The notes: generated by a model from the letters alone, not told the origin. Positions 39,701 to 50,056 are shown, numbered from the stretch's first letter. The stretch: 64,000 nt of DNA from Toxotes chatareus (GCA_016801885.1 CM028900.1:8525501-8589500); one strand, 5' to 3'. Made by a program: numbers and translations.

Positions 39701-42700
39701 CATGACATTTTGAGGTAAAAATTTTTTTTGACTTTTTTGTCTGATTTTGATGCCTTATTATACTATGACTTTTTTCATGACATTTTGAGGTCAAAAAATT
39801 TTTTGACTTTTTTTGGCCGATTTTGACGTCTTACTATACTATGACGTTTTTTATGACATTTTGAGGTCCAAAAATTTTTTTTTGACTTTTTTTGCCCGAT
39901 TTTGACGCCTTACTATCCTATGACGTTTTTCATGACATTTTGAGGTCAAAAAATTTTTTGACTTTTTTTGGCCCATTTTGACACCTTACTATATTATGAT
40001 GTTTTTCATGACATTTTGAGGTAAAAAAAAAAGTTGACTTTTTTTTGCCCAATTTTGAGGCCTTACTATACTATGTTGTTTCTCATGACATTTTGAGGTC
40101 CAAAAAAATTGCGACTTTTTTTTGCCGATTTTGACGCCTTACTATACTATGACGTTTTTTATGACATTTTGAGGTCCAAAAAAATTTTGACTTTTTTTGC
40201 CCGATGTTGACGTCTTACTATACTATGACGTTTTTTATGACATTTTGAGGTAAAAAAAATGTGTGACTTTTTTTGCCCGATGTTGACGTCTTACTATACT
40301 ATGACGTTTTTTATGACATTTTGAGGTAAAAAAAATGTGTGACTTTTTTTGCCCGATTTTGACGCCTTACTATACTATAACGTTTTTCATGACATTTTAA
40401 GGTCCAAAAAATTTTTGACTTTTTTTGCCCGATTTTGACGCCTTACTATACTATGACCATTTTTATGACATTTTGAGGTCAAAAATTTTTTTGACTTTCT
40501 TTGGCCGATTTTGACGCCTTACTATACTATGACATTTTTCATGACATTATGAGGTCCAAAAAAATTTTGACTTTTTTTGGCCGATTTTGACGCCTTACTA
40601 TACTATGACGTTTTTCATGACATATTGAGGTCCAAAAAAAATTTGGCTTTTTTTGGCCGATTTTGACGCTTTACTATACTATGACCATTTTTATGACATT
40701 TTGAGGCCAAAAAAAATTTCACTTTTTTTGGCCGGTTTTGACGCCTTACTATACTATGACCATTTTTACGAAATTTTGAGGCCAAAAAAAATTTGGCTTT
40801 TTATGGCCGATTTTGACACTTTATTATATTATGACCATTTTTTTTGACATTTTGAGGCCAAAAAAAAAGTGAAATTTTTTTGCCGATTTTGACGCCTTAC
40901 TATACTATGACCATTTTTACGACTTTTTGAGGCCAAAAAAAAATTAGACTTTTTTGTGCCGATTTTGACACCTTGCTATACAATGACGTTTTTTATGACA
41001 TTTTGAGGCCAAAAAAAAATTTGACTTTTTTTGGCCGATTTTGACGCCTTACTATACTATGACATCTGTCAGACTGAACACTGACTTGTGAGTTATCCAC
41101 TGACAGTGATACTTTTTCTTAACTTGCAACTTTATTATAATCAAATTACAAATTCAGTCACATATACACAACTCACTCGAAGTACAAATGTCCATTGACA
41201 TTAACTTTTTCATATATGTACATATATACAGTATATCCACAAATACCAGGATATATCTAAGCAAGGACCTCCTGGTATTCTTAACATATGTGGCTAAAAA
41301 ATTACACCATTGAAATGTCTACAGAAACTCTAAACAACTCTTAAGTAATTTACAAATAACACACTGTCCAGTAAACCAAATTACATGTTTGATCCTCACA
41401 GATGATCAGGATGACCTTCACACTCTCAACTCATTCATATGCTCATATGATGGTACAATCATAGCGCCACCTGCTGGAGGGGGCCATGTCTTTTCTGTTG
41501 TATACTGCTGTGCTTCTCTGGGGAGAAGAGCAGGAGAGAGGAGAGGACATAGGAGGACTCTTGTGCGTGGCTGCATTGCCTGCGACTCCCGCGGCTCGCA
41601 AGGGGTGCGAGGGCCCGCCCATCGCTGCTTGCAGCTTTAATTTTTTTTGTGCTTCTCAGGGCCCATGAGCGCAACTTGCAGCCTCAATTAGTTTCCTGCT
41701 GACCTAAACTGGCCTTTTTCATTCTAAACCTTTTTCCTGTGATCACAGTGTCTTACTGCTGCTTTATCACCCAACTCTGCAATTCCCCTCTGCTCCATAG
41801 GGCAGTTTGGCGTCTTTCAGCTCATTGTTTTGATTTTACGGTTCGCAGCTTTACTGCTTTGGTTCACTCTCACCGTATCAGCATTGCTGTTTAAAGACAC
41901 AGAAGGCAGCTGTTTTGCAGACAAAAAAGCTTTGATAAACCATCAAACATCAGACACATAAAGTTAGCATCTATCTGGTGAACACAGTGGAACATTTAGA
42001 AGTTAGAAACCCAGATACTGGTGGAGAGCAAGACAAAGGTGAAGGGAGAATTAATATTGGAATTACACGCACAAACAACTCCAAATGAATGGCAATTTAC
42101 TCTGTATCTGCTGGATGTGTAAACTGGCAGCTGCTTGTTAACATGTTAGCCACAACAATAATAAGGTGATAATGTGTCAAGGCTTTGTTTCCAGCTTGTT
42201 GCGTTAATTTAATGGCTAAAGATATTAAAAAAAGAAAAGGATCTGCCGACTGTTTTAAAAACAGACAGCATTTACTTTATTCTCTTTTGCTTCCCTTCAT
42301 GTTGCAGGTTTGGGAAAAACTAAGAGGAAGACAAGCGCCCGTGATGCTTCCCCAACGCCAAGCTCAGACACAGAGTATCCCTCCAATGGCAGCGGGAGCG
42401 GGGGAGGAGGAGCTGCTGAGAGAATCTACGACCTCAATATCCCCGCCGTGGTCAAGTTTGCCTACACAGCAGAGAGGGATGATGAGCTGACCCTGGTCAA
42501 GGGTTCCAGGGTCATCGTGATGGAGAAGTGTAGTGACGGCTGGTGGCGGGGCAGCCAGACGGGCCGTGTGGGCTGGTTTCCCTCCAATTACGTTCAGGAG
42601 GAGCTCGGGGGAGCAGATGACAGAGGAGAGGGAGACTCCTCACGGGTCTATCACGGAGGCTCTCAAGGGACTTTGTTGGCTAATGGGCGTGCAGGCGGCC

Positions 42701-43578
42701 GCGGTGGAGTGCTACACCTGGTTCAAACTCTCTACCCCTTCAGCTCTGTAACAGAGGAGGAGCTGAACTTTGAGAAGGGAGAAGTCATGGAGGTGGTGGA
42801 GAAGCCTGAGAATGACCCAGAGTGGTGGAGGTGTAAAAACTCACGTGGCATTGTGGGCCTGGTACCTAAAAACTATGTGATGGTGCTGGACGAGCGGCCT
42901 GGCCTGCCCTCCTCTACGTCAAGCTCCCCACAGAACCGCTTCGTGGCACCAGCACGCTCAGGGAAGTTCGCTGGGAGGGACTGGTACTACGGCAACATCA
43001 CCAGACACCAGGCAGAGTGTATACTCAACGAGAGAGGAGAGGAGGGCGACTTCCTCATACGAGACAGCGAGTCATCGGTGAGTCTGTCAGGTGAAGTCAT
43101 GACTACAGCTGGTGGAAAAAAAAGGAACAAGTGGAGAGTTAAAAAAAATCTTAAATAGCTCTCGAGTTTTCATTTTCAGTTTTGATCTAGGAATAAAAGT
43201 GAAGAATTTTTACTTTTTTCACTGGAGTTCAAAATTTCCCATGTAGCAGATTTTTAAATGTGTGTGTGTACTGCCACCTGCTGGCTTTAAGTACTCTGTT
43301 TTTATATTTCATTGCATGTCTTTTTCTGTCATTCTCTCATGTTTCTACCACTATCAACAACTCTTTCTCTCTTTATTTTACAGCCCAGTGATTTCTCTGT
43401 GTCTCTGAAGGCAGTGGGTAAGAATAAGCACTTTAAAGTGCAGTTGTCAGATGGAGTCTACTGTATCGGCCAGCGCAGATTCAACTCCATGGATGAACTA
43501 GTGGAGCACTACAAGAAAGCCCCCATCTTTACCAGCGAACATGGAGAGAAGCTGTACCTGGTCAAAGCGCTGCTGTGA
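21498..43578 (+). CDS. nck2: NCK2 SH2/SH3 adaptor protein (three coding exons)
   Basis: Coding exons are 21498-21723, 42308-43077 and 43384-43578, joined at GT-AG introns in phases 1 and 0. Together they give 396 residues; human NCK2 has 380. NCK2 is a cytoplasmic adaptor. Its SH2 domain binds phosphotyrosine on receptors and its three SH3 domains bind proline-rich partners such as WASP/PAK-type proteins, coupling signalling to actin. In the model, SH3-1 spans about residues 4-58 (AKWDYTA, WW at the core, PSNYV), SH3-2 about 122-172 (VKFAYTA, GWFPSNYV), SH3-3 about 211-269 (QTLYPFS, GLVPKNYV) and SH2 about 301-390 (WYYGNITR, FLIRDSES with the phosphate-binding Arg at 327). The start MTEEVIVVAKWDYTAQQDQE and the linker KTKRKTSARDASPTPS are NCK2-type rather than NCK1-type. 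Intron 1 is 20,584 bp and carries a 13.5 kb repeat block. Teleosts have nck2a and nck2b copies; I cannot tell which this is. Confidence 0.96.
24355..24800. repeat. Interspersed fish repeat
   Basis: Begins with agataagataaacctttaat followed by agtcctgcaatggggaaatt, a text common in fish genomes. About 300 bp later it has gttgtacagtctaacagaag and gaaggacctgcgataacg, which I also associate with the same type of repeat. AT-rich material lies between the two. No protein is encoded; class unresolved. Confidence 0.5.
24810..26390. mobile_element. Interspersed element split by a hAT-like insertion
   Basis: The left part (about 24810-25038) includes aaacatggacgtagcacccg and tgatgtcacccattggttac. The right part (about 25879-26390) includes ggctaatcagctaggctaac, and near its end accacgccctaatctatg. 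Both resemble pieces of dispersed fish elements. CpG content is higher than the surrounding intron. The two parts are separated exactly by the element at 25047-25870, so the inner element inserted later. Outer boundaries are approximate and the class is not determined. Confidence 0.4.
25047..25870. mobile_element. hAT-like non-autonomous DNA transposon (824 bp)
   Basis: The left end taggggtgtgcc and right end ggcagaccccta form imperfect terminal inverted repeats. The flanks are ctctacgg (25039-25046) and ctctatgg (25871-25878), an 8-bp target duplication with one mismatch. Eight-base duplications and A/G-rich 'AGGGGTG' ends are typical of the hAT superfamily. The subterminal regions share inverted gatgcatcgat/gaatcgat-type text (cgattatcgatgcatctcg on the left, cgatgaatcgatgaatcgg on the right). 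No transposase frame is present, so it is a non-autonomous copy. Confidence 0.75.
27421..27450. repeat. (TTC)n microsatellite
   Basis: About ten uninterrupted TTC triplets in nck2 intron 1, read as GAA on the opposite strand. Confidence 0.9.
28207..41064. repeat. 76-bp tandem repeat array (minisatellite), about 170 copies
   Basis: A continuous head-to-tail array of a unit of about 76 bp, with unit lengths mostly 74-78. Each unit contains gacgccttactatactatga, then cgtttttcatgacattttga, an A-tract/T-tract segment, gactttttttgcccgatttt, and then restarts. Dividing about 12.86 kb by 76 gives about 169 units. Variation is mainly in A and T run lengths, gcc/gtc after gac, c/t in gttttt-catg, and ggccg/gcccg. 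Because 76 is not a multiple of three, reading frames shift in each unit, so the short open frames seen in it (Lys/Arg/His-rich on the minus strand, Asp/Phe/Tyr-rich on the plus strand) are not genes. It lies in the sense orientation in nck2 intron 1 and would be transcribed into pre-mRNA. Confidence 0.95.
41065..41460. other. Unique-looking DNA between array and element right end
   Basis: Sequence starting tctgtcagactgaacactg does not match the 76-bp unit and lies between the end of the array and the right terminal part of the host element. It is AT-rich with no coding potential. It may be internal sequence of the element or a later insertion. Confidence 0.4.
41655..41690. repeat. Second, degenerate copy of the element right end
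   Basis: The text agggcccatgagcgc followed by aacttgcagcctcaatt resembles the preceding terminus (agggcccgcccatcgctgct, tgcagctttaatt), about 45 bp further on. It could be a duplicated terminus or the remnant of another copy. Confidence 0.35.
42308..43077 (+). CDS. nck2: nck2 coding exon 2 (SH3-2, SH3-3, start of SH2)
   Basis: Encodes residues 76-332. The acceptor is ttgcag at 42302-42307 and the donor is tcg|gtgagt at 43078. The exon starts with the split glycine codon of LGKTKRKTSARDAS and ends at IRDSESS, within SH2. A glycine-rich linker (SGSGGGGAAE) before SH3-2 and a longer SH3-2/SH3-3 linker account for much of the extra length compared with human NCK2. Confidence 0.95.
43384..43578 (+). 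CDS. nck2: nck2 coding exon 3 (rest of SH2)
   Basis: Encodes the last 64 residues, PSDFSVSLKAVGKNKHF through HGEKLYLVKALL, then TGA. The acceptor is ttttacag at 43376-43383 and the phase is 0. It holds the C-terminal half of the SH2 domain, including the HFKVQL strand. The 306-bp intron before it has no unusual feature. Confidence 0.95.
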   Translation, partial: PSDFSVSLKAVGKNKHFKVQLSDGVYCIGQRRFNSMDELVEHYKKAPIFTSEHGEKLYLVKALL

Positions 43579-45651
43579 TTCACACATCCTCACACCTACA
43601 CTGGATCTCTCTCACACACACAAAAACACACTCTCTCATACACACTAAACACACAATACTAACGCCACTCCCTGTCTTAACTCAAGCCTTAGCTCTGAAC
43701 CTTCTTGCTGTGGCGTCTGTACCGCATCCAGATCCTCAGTCACTCCTCTAAGTTTTCTCTGTCGCTGTCTGCTGGTGACCATGTGAAACTCTTTCTAGCT
43801 CTGCAGCCGAGCAGTTAGCCCCAAGACTGTGCTCTGTGACAGTGCATACCCAGCCACATCCTTCGTATGCAGCACAGTGCATAATAAGCCTCTCTATTCT
43901 GGATGTGCTAACATGCAGTGACCTCACCTGCTGCTAACAGAACGCCTGAGGCCTTGTTGGGGGTTGCGCTCTCCTTCTGATGTCATACATAATGCCCATT
44001 TACTACCACGCACATTGTAGGTTACACCATTGCTCTTAATCCACACAGAGAGACAAGACATTTAACAGTTTGAAGAGGACGCAAACCTCTGAGGGACCTG
44101 ACTCTGCCGTTGTCCTGTCAAATTGCTGGCCATCGTTTTATTTTGTTAATTTGTTGTTGTTGTTTTGTTTTTTAAAGTGCTTGTTCCTGAGTTAAAGTTT
44201 TTTTTTTCCAGAAGCTAATTTAAATTCCTCTCTGGAGGTTTGAATCATTGCTCTTTCATACAGTGACTTCACAAAGTGACCAGAATCACTCTCTTGCCTT
44301 TTTCTCCTATTTTTTTCACCATTCCTCTACATGATTTCTCTTCCCCATTTGAATTTGTGTCTTCTGTTACTTTTTCAAATTCCTCCTCGTTTCTGTCTCC
44401 ACAGACCATTATTAGTGATGTTAAATGTGTTGAAAATGTGGATGCAGTACTTCCTGTAATACTTTTAAAAGGCAGCGGGAAGAAACGTTAATGCAATAGG
44501 GGAGAAATCTGAATTCCTGTAGAGTCTGAATGTTTATCAATGTAACCAAATGTGCCACCCTGTACCCATACTACTGGCTCCAGGTCTGCACTGCACTCAA
44601 CATACTTGGCATTCATTCATAGCTCTATGCTCATGCTTTATATTGTGTCACATTGTTCTCCAGTATGTGTCTGTAGCTACATGAGGATACTGACTGAAGA
44701 ATAATAAAAACCTCTTTGGTAACACATTTGAGTAAATACACTTGATCTGCTCCAGCTCCTGTGAATAAATGCAGTTAGAAAAAGTACTTCTCCCGATGTG
44801 GTATTTGTCAAAGGTGATTATATCTTGTGACTACAGAAAATTTTGCAGAAAAAGCCATCTACACAAAAAAGTTCTTTACAATTTAGCGATTGATTTCAGA
44901 CCCCAGAAGTAAACCAACTAGGAAGGGGCAGCCCTAAGCTCTACATTTATGAATCACACATGATTTGGAGATACTTTCTAGTTAATGAAGCAAGTCCAGC
45001 AACAGCTACTGACGTTCGTTAAAGCCCTCTTCCGAATAGCGATTGTCCAAATGTAGCTGGGCACGTAACTGGGCACGGCAGGATTGTATTAAGAAAGATA
45101 CAAGGCATTTAAACCTAAAGAATTTGGAGGGAATGTATCTTGCCTTTCCAAGACCAAGAACCTAGAAATGAGAAGCCTTCTTTTGTCTACATCTGTCTGA
45201 AATCAAGGATCCATTGTTTCAAAAATTACTAAAGATTTCTAGCAGCAAATGTGTCGCAGTTCCCAATTTCCACAGTTCTCTTACAGGCGTAGCAACAGTC
45301 AGTGAAGGTTGGTGGGACTTAACGAATGGTCAGTTTTTAATAACACTCATCTTTCACTGTCAAGAAACCAAATATACTGTCATCTGGTTTGTAATGAAAA
45401 TACTTCTAGTCCTACCAAACATTTTCTGTTTCCTTTGCTATGTGCATTTGTTTACCAATGGAAGTGTTGATCATGGGGTCCTCAGCTTTTATATGATATA
45501 TCTGAATGTTATTGAGCATTGTTATTTAATTCTTGTCTCCACTGTATGTATATATTCAAAATAAGATGAGGTGCATATATGAATCGTTAAGATCCAACTA
45601 TGGTACTGTATCACCGACGTGATGAGAATTGAAATACTTTTGTTCAATAAA
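43579..45651 (+). other. nck2: nck2 3' UTR with two candidate poly(A) signals
   Basis: After the stop codon the sequence is non-coding, with CA-rich and T-rich stretches. AATAAA occurs at 44703-44708 and at 45646-45651. Either could end the transcript, giving 3' UTRs of about 1.1 or 2.1 kb. Open frames in this stretch are short and not recognised. Confidence 0.55.
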
Positions 45652-48385
45652 AATTTTTGAAGAATACTAAAATCGTTGAAACGTGTGATTGGTTACCGTC
45701 TTGACTGTTGGTTAATTAGAAATCTGTAAAGAAAACCATCTTAACTATGAGGGAAAGTCAGAGTCTTCCTTTGTTTTGTATTCTTTTGTTCACTACATAC
45801 AGTCTCATTCAGGTTTCAGTATTGTACTCAAGGACGCCTTGCCACGGAAGAGCCACAGATGTAGCGCTGGCGACAACCAATGCTATGTTTAATAGCCGAC
45901 ACACTCTACCACCTGAACTATCGCTGACCAATCTGTCTTCCACATCTGTTGTGTTGTTTAACTCAAAAACACACAGACCTCCTATCACTCCTGAACTGAC
46001 AGAAGTTACTGCTTTTCTATTGTTGTTGATCTGTAAGGACTAAAATTGGCCAGTGTTTTGAACTGTGATCAGATGAGCAGCAAATTGGTCACTGTGCTAT
46101 AGCTTGAATATAAGTTACTTGGATGTTTGAAGTAGGGTTTAATTTGTTTGATACCTACAGTATAGCTTGCCTTATTTACAAGCAGGTTATTTCAATACAG
46201 TAGACTGGCTCACCAGTTATTATTTACTACAAACAGGATTTTGTACACAAAATATTTTCTGTTATGCCCCCCCTAGGAAGAAGAAGACATTTCGCTAGAT
46301 ACTGGATCTGTCAGCTTGTGTAACCAGAGCCTGGATGTTGTTTGTGGTCTCCTGAGAGGAGAATTTGTGTCTGCGTCAGTCACAATTAAAGCACCATCTG
46401 CCTCGGCTTTGATGGCACCTAGCTGCAAACAGCTGGGCTTTCATATATCTAAATGAGACCGATCACTGAAACGTACCTTATACACTACTATGGTTTATGT
46501 ACTACATTTGAGTGACAAAAATGTATTACCTTTTGGATGGAGAAGTTCAATTACTCTGTCTTTTGGACCAAATTCCATTTACAGACCGGTGTCCACCTGG
46601 TAAAAAAAAAAAAAACAAACAAGACAGCAATGTTTGTCATGGTGATTTAAAAAATGTGCTCAACCACAGAGGAAAGAATTTGTTGACATTGCAAAGCTGT
46701 CACTGAAATGTGGGCTCTAGTACCTTTAAATATCCACATGATGGCACCATTGGGCTTCTTGCACTGTCACCTGATGGCGTTCACATTTTCAATATCCACA
46801 TTATGTGCCTGCAAGAAATATTTACATTACAAAAAAAGCACAGCATCAGTTTGGTTGGCTACCAGTGAATTCAATTTCCTGAAGGGACAGAGGGATTATG
46901 TGCGTATGTTAGATTTTAATTAACTTTTTTCCTGTTCGGCTTACTACTGTTTGAGAAGAACAGTTTCCAGTTGGCTCAGAGTAGGGGGAAAAAATAAATA
47001 AATAAACCATCTGAAAATATAGGCAACTCAGCATTGAGCAAAATGAATTTGATTAAAATTTACAGTTTTAATTGATATCAGAATTTTGAACTATCTTTTT
47101 TGGACATGTTTCATTCAGCGTTTTTTAAATTCAGTTTCAAATCCAACAAAGAAAAATGTTATGGACAGACTAACAAAGGAGACCTCTCAAGGTCTGTAAT
47201 CTAAAATTGACTTACTTTACTTGACTAAAAAAGAAAAGGAAATAAAAGCAAACCAAAAGGGTAGATGCGGATGGAGAGCTGAAAAAGAGCTATTTAACAT
47301 CAAATCCACTTTTAAGGTAGTAAATCACAATATATGTACAATTACTTTACTATAAATCAGTGCTGGTCCCAAATAATAGTGTTCCTCAGAATCTAAATGA
47401 AGAATCTATGATGTTGCCTTGTTCTCCATGCCTCCATGGTATAAGGTTGTTTGACCTTGCAGGTAACACCCACATCAAGATGTAAAGACAGAAAACATCT
47501 CTTGGTGGAAAACTCAGAGCTGTAATTTGCATCACAGTCAGTGGTATTCAAGACAATAGCCTCCGTGACAGAGTCAGTTCCCTGCGACGACAACACCTTT
47601 AAACAGGAAGAAGTGCTTTAGACAACAGTGTCTGTGTTAAGACCAAATCTGTGACTAAACAGTGTTTTCAAACAAAAGGTCATTCGGTCCTTTGACAAAA
47701 GATCAAATGTCTACAAACTTATGGACAAGCAATCATTTTGTTAAAAGAGGTATTAACTGCACCAACCAAATTATCATTAAATCTTAAAACTCACTCAAAA
47801 AAAATAACTTCAAAACATTTGTTTTGATCCCAAACAAGCCCCCATTTGTTACCTTCCGCCTAAAGGTTGGAAACAAAATGAGAAGTCACACAAAGGTGTG
47901 TAGGACAGGCAAACATTTGAGGAGGATGCTGAAAGCCAAAAAAAGAAAAGAGGGAGACTGGAAACAAAGACAGTCTTTTGAACTTTTCAGAGAGCTGGCA
48001 CAGATGTCACAGGTTGGAGAAAACGATTCCACCCAGCTCCATCGACTAACAACCAACAAAATAGAAAACAGAAAATCAAGAAAGGCAAGCAAAAAAGAAA
48101 AAGAAGTTCCATGTTAAATCAGTGTGGGCTGCTACATAAGTTGTAGTTTAAATTCAGCTCAGAGAAACCTTTCTGTCTCCGTGTGTGTTCTGCTGCTTTT
48201 AGGAATGACATTCATTGCCAAATATAAACAAATTGCCTTTTAGCTAATCAGTCATTTTCTATACAGAAAAAAAACAACTGGCACAAGATAAAAACAGGAA
48301 CAACAAGGATAATCAGAGGATATGTTAGCAATTTTTCATAACATCAAGATAACATTTCGCCATTCTTCAGTCCATTCATTCAGTC

Positions 48386-48575
48386 CAAGTAAATGGACTG
48401 CACTTATGTGGCACTTTTCTAGTCTTCTCAACCACTCAAAGTGCTTTACATGCCACATTCATCCATTCACACTCTGATGGAACAGCCATCAGGGGCAATT
48501 TGGGGTTAAGTATTTTACCTATGGACACTTTGAGATGTGGACTCGGGGGAGCCAGGGATCGATCTCAATCTCAAA
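48386..48575 (+). repeat. Interspersed fish repeat (aaatggactgcac type)
   Basis: Contains aaatggactgcacttatgtg, cttttctagtcttctcaacc, actcaaagtgctttacat, caggggcaatttggggttaa and ggagccagggatcgat. This ordered set of motifs is one I recognise as a highly abundant fish dispersed repeat. It is non-coding; class not asserted. Confidence 0.65.
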
Positions 48576-49624
48576 TATGAGAAGTGTCAAAGGTTTAAAG
48601 TGCTGGTTAAAAATTGTTCAAAATTCAGCAACAAATAACAGCATCCATTTCATCAGCAATCAGCTTTCAACACATTGAGCTGTTTCAGATAAAAACTGTA
48701 AACCTTTATAAATCCACTCAAAGCAGTATTTACTATGAGCCTAGAAAAGAGAGATTAAAAAAAAAAAAAACAGCAGAGATGATATCTAAAAAATGTTGAT
48801 TTGGCTGTTTCACAGTGGAGGAGCTGAGCTTGCAATCACTTTCAGTTGTTAGTCTAGTCATTTAGACAAGAAATTACGGTTTTGGAGACCTTGAGATCCA
48901 TTATATGGAGTCAAATAATGACAGCCTTGGCTTCTTTTTTGTTTGCACTTGTCAGGGCCACAGCAGTCACCTTAACAAAAAAGTAAAACTGGAAATACAA
49001 TATTAAATTTTCTGCTGTCGTTCCTTCATTTCTTTCCCACTGATTGCTTCCTCCCTCACCTCCCTCCGCCTACCACCAATAAGTGTCTTTTCTCACCATG
49101 GAAAAAATGGCACTCTATTGAAATCATGCCCAAACACAATCAAGCACAAGATTGACACACACTCCTGAAATCACAAGCAACACAGTACATCACATTGAGA
49201 GGCTATTAGAGATATTGTGAGATCTGGAGTGTATAAGTCCCAGTAAATACAGCAACATTAACTGCAAGCCTGGTTGCCATCAAGCAGTGATGTATTGACA
49301 AGATAATGGCTCCTCTGTCTTGCTCATTTCTTCCCCTCGGACTTCTCTCCAACTTATTCAGACCTTATTACGGTCTCGTCGTAAAGGACCTGTTAAAAGC
49401 TCAACAGCAGCACACGTTCATGTCGATATGCTCCTTCCAGTACGCATACTAATGGAAATGTTTTAATCTGGTCTTTTACTTTACATTTATACAAAAGGCC
49501 GTTTCACATTCTCAGGCTGCTCCTTTCGTCAAGGATAAAGCAAGATGTTTTTTATTTTTTGTATTGTGAACAAATCTCACAAGTATTTCCTGTGTAGTTC
49601 AAGCTTATTCCTCTGTAGCGCGGC

Positions 49625-49830
49625 AAGTAACAATTATTTTTATCGATTTGTCTGCAGCTTACTTTCTTGATTAATCAATGAATCTTTTGTTCTATAAAAA
49701 CGATGACAGATGCACATAACTTCAAAGAGCTCAAGGTGATGTCTAGTTTTGTTCGACCAACACTGCAAATCCCAAAGATATTAAATTTACGATTAACATA
49801 AAAACAAGAAAAGCAGCAGATTCTCACATT
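49625..49830. repeat. Dispersed fish repeat copy (gattaatcaa family)
   Basis: Has aacaattatttttatcgatt, tttcttgattaatcaatgaa and, further on, aggtgatgtctagttttgtt. These are in the same order as in other copies of this fish family, and the copy is related to the one at 17850-18010. Confidence 0.6.
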
Positions 49831-49989
49831 TTTATTTATTTATGGGTTGTTAGACAGTTTTTGGGTAGTTTTAAGGTGCTATTTAGGTTGTTTAGCAGCC
49901 GAGTTTGTGAGGGTTGTCCTCTGTCAAAGCACTGTAACTTTCTCTGACCAACAGTCATAACCCCTTCTACCTCTGCCGGTGTCCTGAGA

Positions 49990-50056
49990 GAAACCAACAT
50001 CCATGGAGAGAACAGATAAATAGAAACCAACATCCAGGGAGGGAGCAGATAAATAG
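49990..50056. repeat. 33-bp direct tandem duplication
   Basis: gaaaccaacatccatggaga and the bases up to agataaata are repeated 33 bp later with small differences (catccaggga). Two copies only. Confidence 0.8.

Larger units (their letters stand above)
28127..41638. mobile_element. Dispersed fish element hosting a giant minisatellite
   Basis: The left end is agggcccaagcacgaaattc followed by gtgcgaagccct. This is a near-palindrome in which tagggc pairs with gcccta and gcacgaa with ttcgtgc. The right end reads ctcgcaaggggtgcgagggc, then cccgcccatcgctgct and tgcagctttaatt, and again contains a hairpin (ctcgca/tgcgag). I recognise both ends, and the internal tagcgcc-cctgctg text (near 41463), as parts of one family widespread in fish. 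The string aattttt flanks both ends (28120-28126 and 41639-41645); it may be a target duplication, but it is low-complexity. The interior is almost wholly the 76-bp tandem array. No transposase is seen. Confidence 0.55.
21724..42307 (+). other. nck2: nck2 intron 1 (20.6 kb)
   Basis: Bounded by a gtaaga donor and a ttgcag acceptor. It holds a nested transposon cluster (about 24.35-26.4 kb), a TTC microsatellite at 27421-27450, and the 13.5 kb minisatellite-bearing element at 28127-41638. The stretches 21724-24350, 26400-28126 and 41690-42307 contain no recognisable exon or RNA gene. Confidence 0.9.

Noticed and set aside
28207..41064. CRISPR array
   Set aside because: The units are continuous with no unique spacers, there are no cas genes, and the context is a vertebrate intron.
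28207..41064. Centromeric satellite
   Set aside because: It is bounded on both sides by element ends and lies inside a normal gene whose flanking exons splice in frame. At 12.9 kb it is small for a centromere.
45214..45564. 116-residue open frame in the nck2 3' region
   Set aside because: It lies in the probable 3' UTR, is hydrophobic by T-rich composition, and resembles no known protein.
47824..48117. 97-residue basic open frame (RRMLKAKKRKEGDWKQRQS type)
   Set aside because: Lysine-rich composition follows from A-rich DNA, with no homologue recognised and no splice or promoter support.
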